Source of the DNA: an uncultured Lysobacteraceae bacterium
GTDB taxonomy: Bacteria > Pseudomonadota > Gammaproteobacteria > Xanthomonadales > Xanthomonadaceae
Assembly (NCBI GenBank): GCA_902825775.1
Contig: CADECF010000006.1
Location: 198,068-262,067 of the forward strand
Direction of reading: 5' to 3'
DNA: 64,000 nt
Shown: positions 63,777 to 64,000 of the stretch, one piece after another
Layout of the letters: the number at the start of each line of letters is the position of its first letter
How positions within the stretch are numbered: position 1 is the stretch's first letter
Notes under the pieces: model-generated
Told to the model about the DNA's origin: nothing
The model's input: only the letters and a program-made list of their open reading frames with translations
The model's database searches: none
Program-made: the position numbers and the translations under genes

Positions 63777-64000
63777 GATGTGTAGAGACTTTTTCTTCCT
63801 GCGGAAGCGGCTTTCGTGGGAGCGGCTTCAGCCGCGAGCTCTTGATGTTGCCGTCAACCCGAGCGAAGCGAGGGATCTGATTCTCAAAGGTTTGAACAAG
63901 CAGATCCCTCGCTTCGCTCGGGATGACAGCTGAAGGAAGGCAAATCAAAAGATCGCGGCTGAAGCCGCTCCCCCGAACACCGCGCACACGCAAGCCGATG
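63777..64000. other. Right-hand end of the window: repeats only
   Basis: No gene is supported in the last 224 bases. They contain the nested family A/D palindrome described separately and about 25 bases of unassigned sequence after it. Confidence 0.7.
63810..63975. repeat. Family D palindrome nested in a family A palindrome
   Basis: Family A arms (GTGGGAGCGGCTTCAGCCGC at about 63816 and GCGGCTGAAGCCGCTCCC at about 63953) enclose a complete family D palindrome (CCGAGCGAAGCGAGGGATCT with AGATCCCTCGCTTCGCTCGG). The D element occupies the loop of the A element. Confidence 0.88.

Overview
The window looks like chromosome of a high-GC gammaproteobacterium of the Lysobacteraceae/Xanthomonadaceae (Lysobacter, Luteimonas or a close relative). 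This is inferred from gene families and order (tetR/RND pump/pcm/tolC, waaA, fused korA with korB, accBC-prmA-DUF3426-fis-purH-purD, an orphan VirB6) and from the many palindromic intergenic repeats. No rRNA, tRNA, CRISPR array, integrase or transposase was seen.

Layout. 1-1237: end of leuD and leuB. 1339-6620: a leftward 2-oxoacid:ferredoxin oxidoreductase cluster with a small membrane protein between the subunits and a GltD-like flavo-iron-sulfur protein upstream. 7282-14649: RND pump and adaptor, divergent TetR regulator, isoaspartate methyltransferase, TolC. 15566-21353: envelope genes (waaA, LpxL-type acyltransferase, two glycosyltransferases, O-antigen ligase family protein, small zinc-finger protein). 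21590-31294: pirin, YceI, ELM1-like protein, glnE and two FAD-dependent oxidoreductases. 31474-34842: LAL-type ATPase/LuxR regulator and two DUF4242 proteins. 34957-37010: groESL with candidate heat-shock and housekeeping promoters. 37231-49891: cutA, dsbD, a TlpA-like protein, aroQ, accBC, a membrane protein, prmA, a DUF3426 protein, fis, purH, purD. 59743-63776: LplT-PlsC fusion, AmpE-like protein and NudC.

Two accessory blocks interrupt the core between purD and the LplT-PlsC gene. Block 1 (about 49892-55428) is visibly AT-richer and holds four tightly coupled genes: a DNA N6-adenine methyltransferase-like protein, a protein with an Hsp90/MutL-type GHKL ATPase at its N-terminus and a histidine-kinase core at its C-terminus, a response-regulator-like protein, and a protein of unknown function. 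It matches no defence system I know and is the best candidate for an undescribed system. Block 2 (56442-59478) is an orphan VirB6 whose C-terminus is replaced by a different-looking domain with a zinc-protease HEVGH motif, followed by two genes for exported proteins. That layout resembles a polymorphic toxin with periplasmic immunity proteins. Block 2 lies between two diverged 102-bp direct repeats.

The third theme is repeats. Several palindromic families occupy most gene-free stretches. They nest inside one another, supply the stop codon of at least three genes, sit between groS and groL, and have entered dsbD twice in frame, forming interdomain linkers. A separate repeat of about 300 bp occurs three times.
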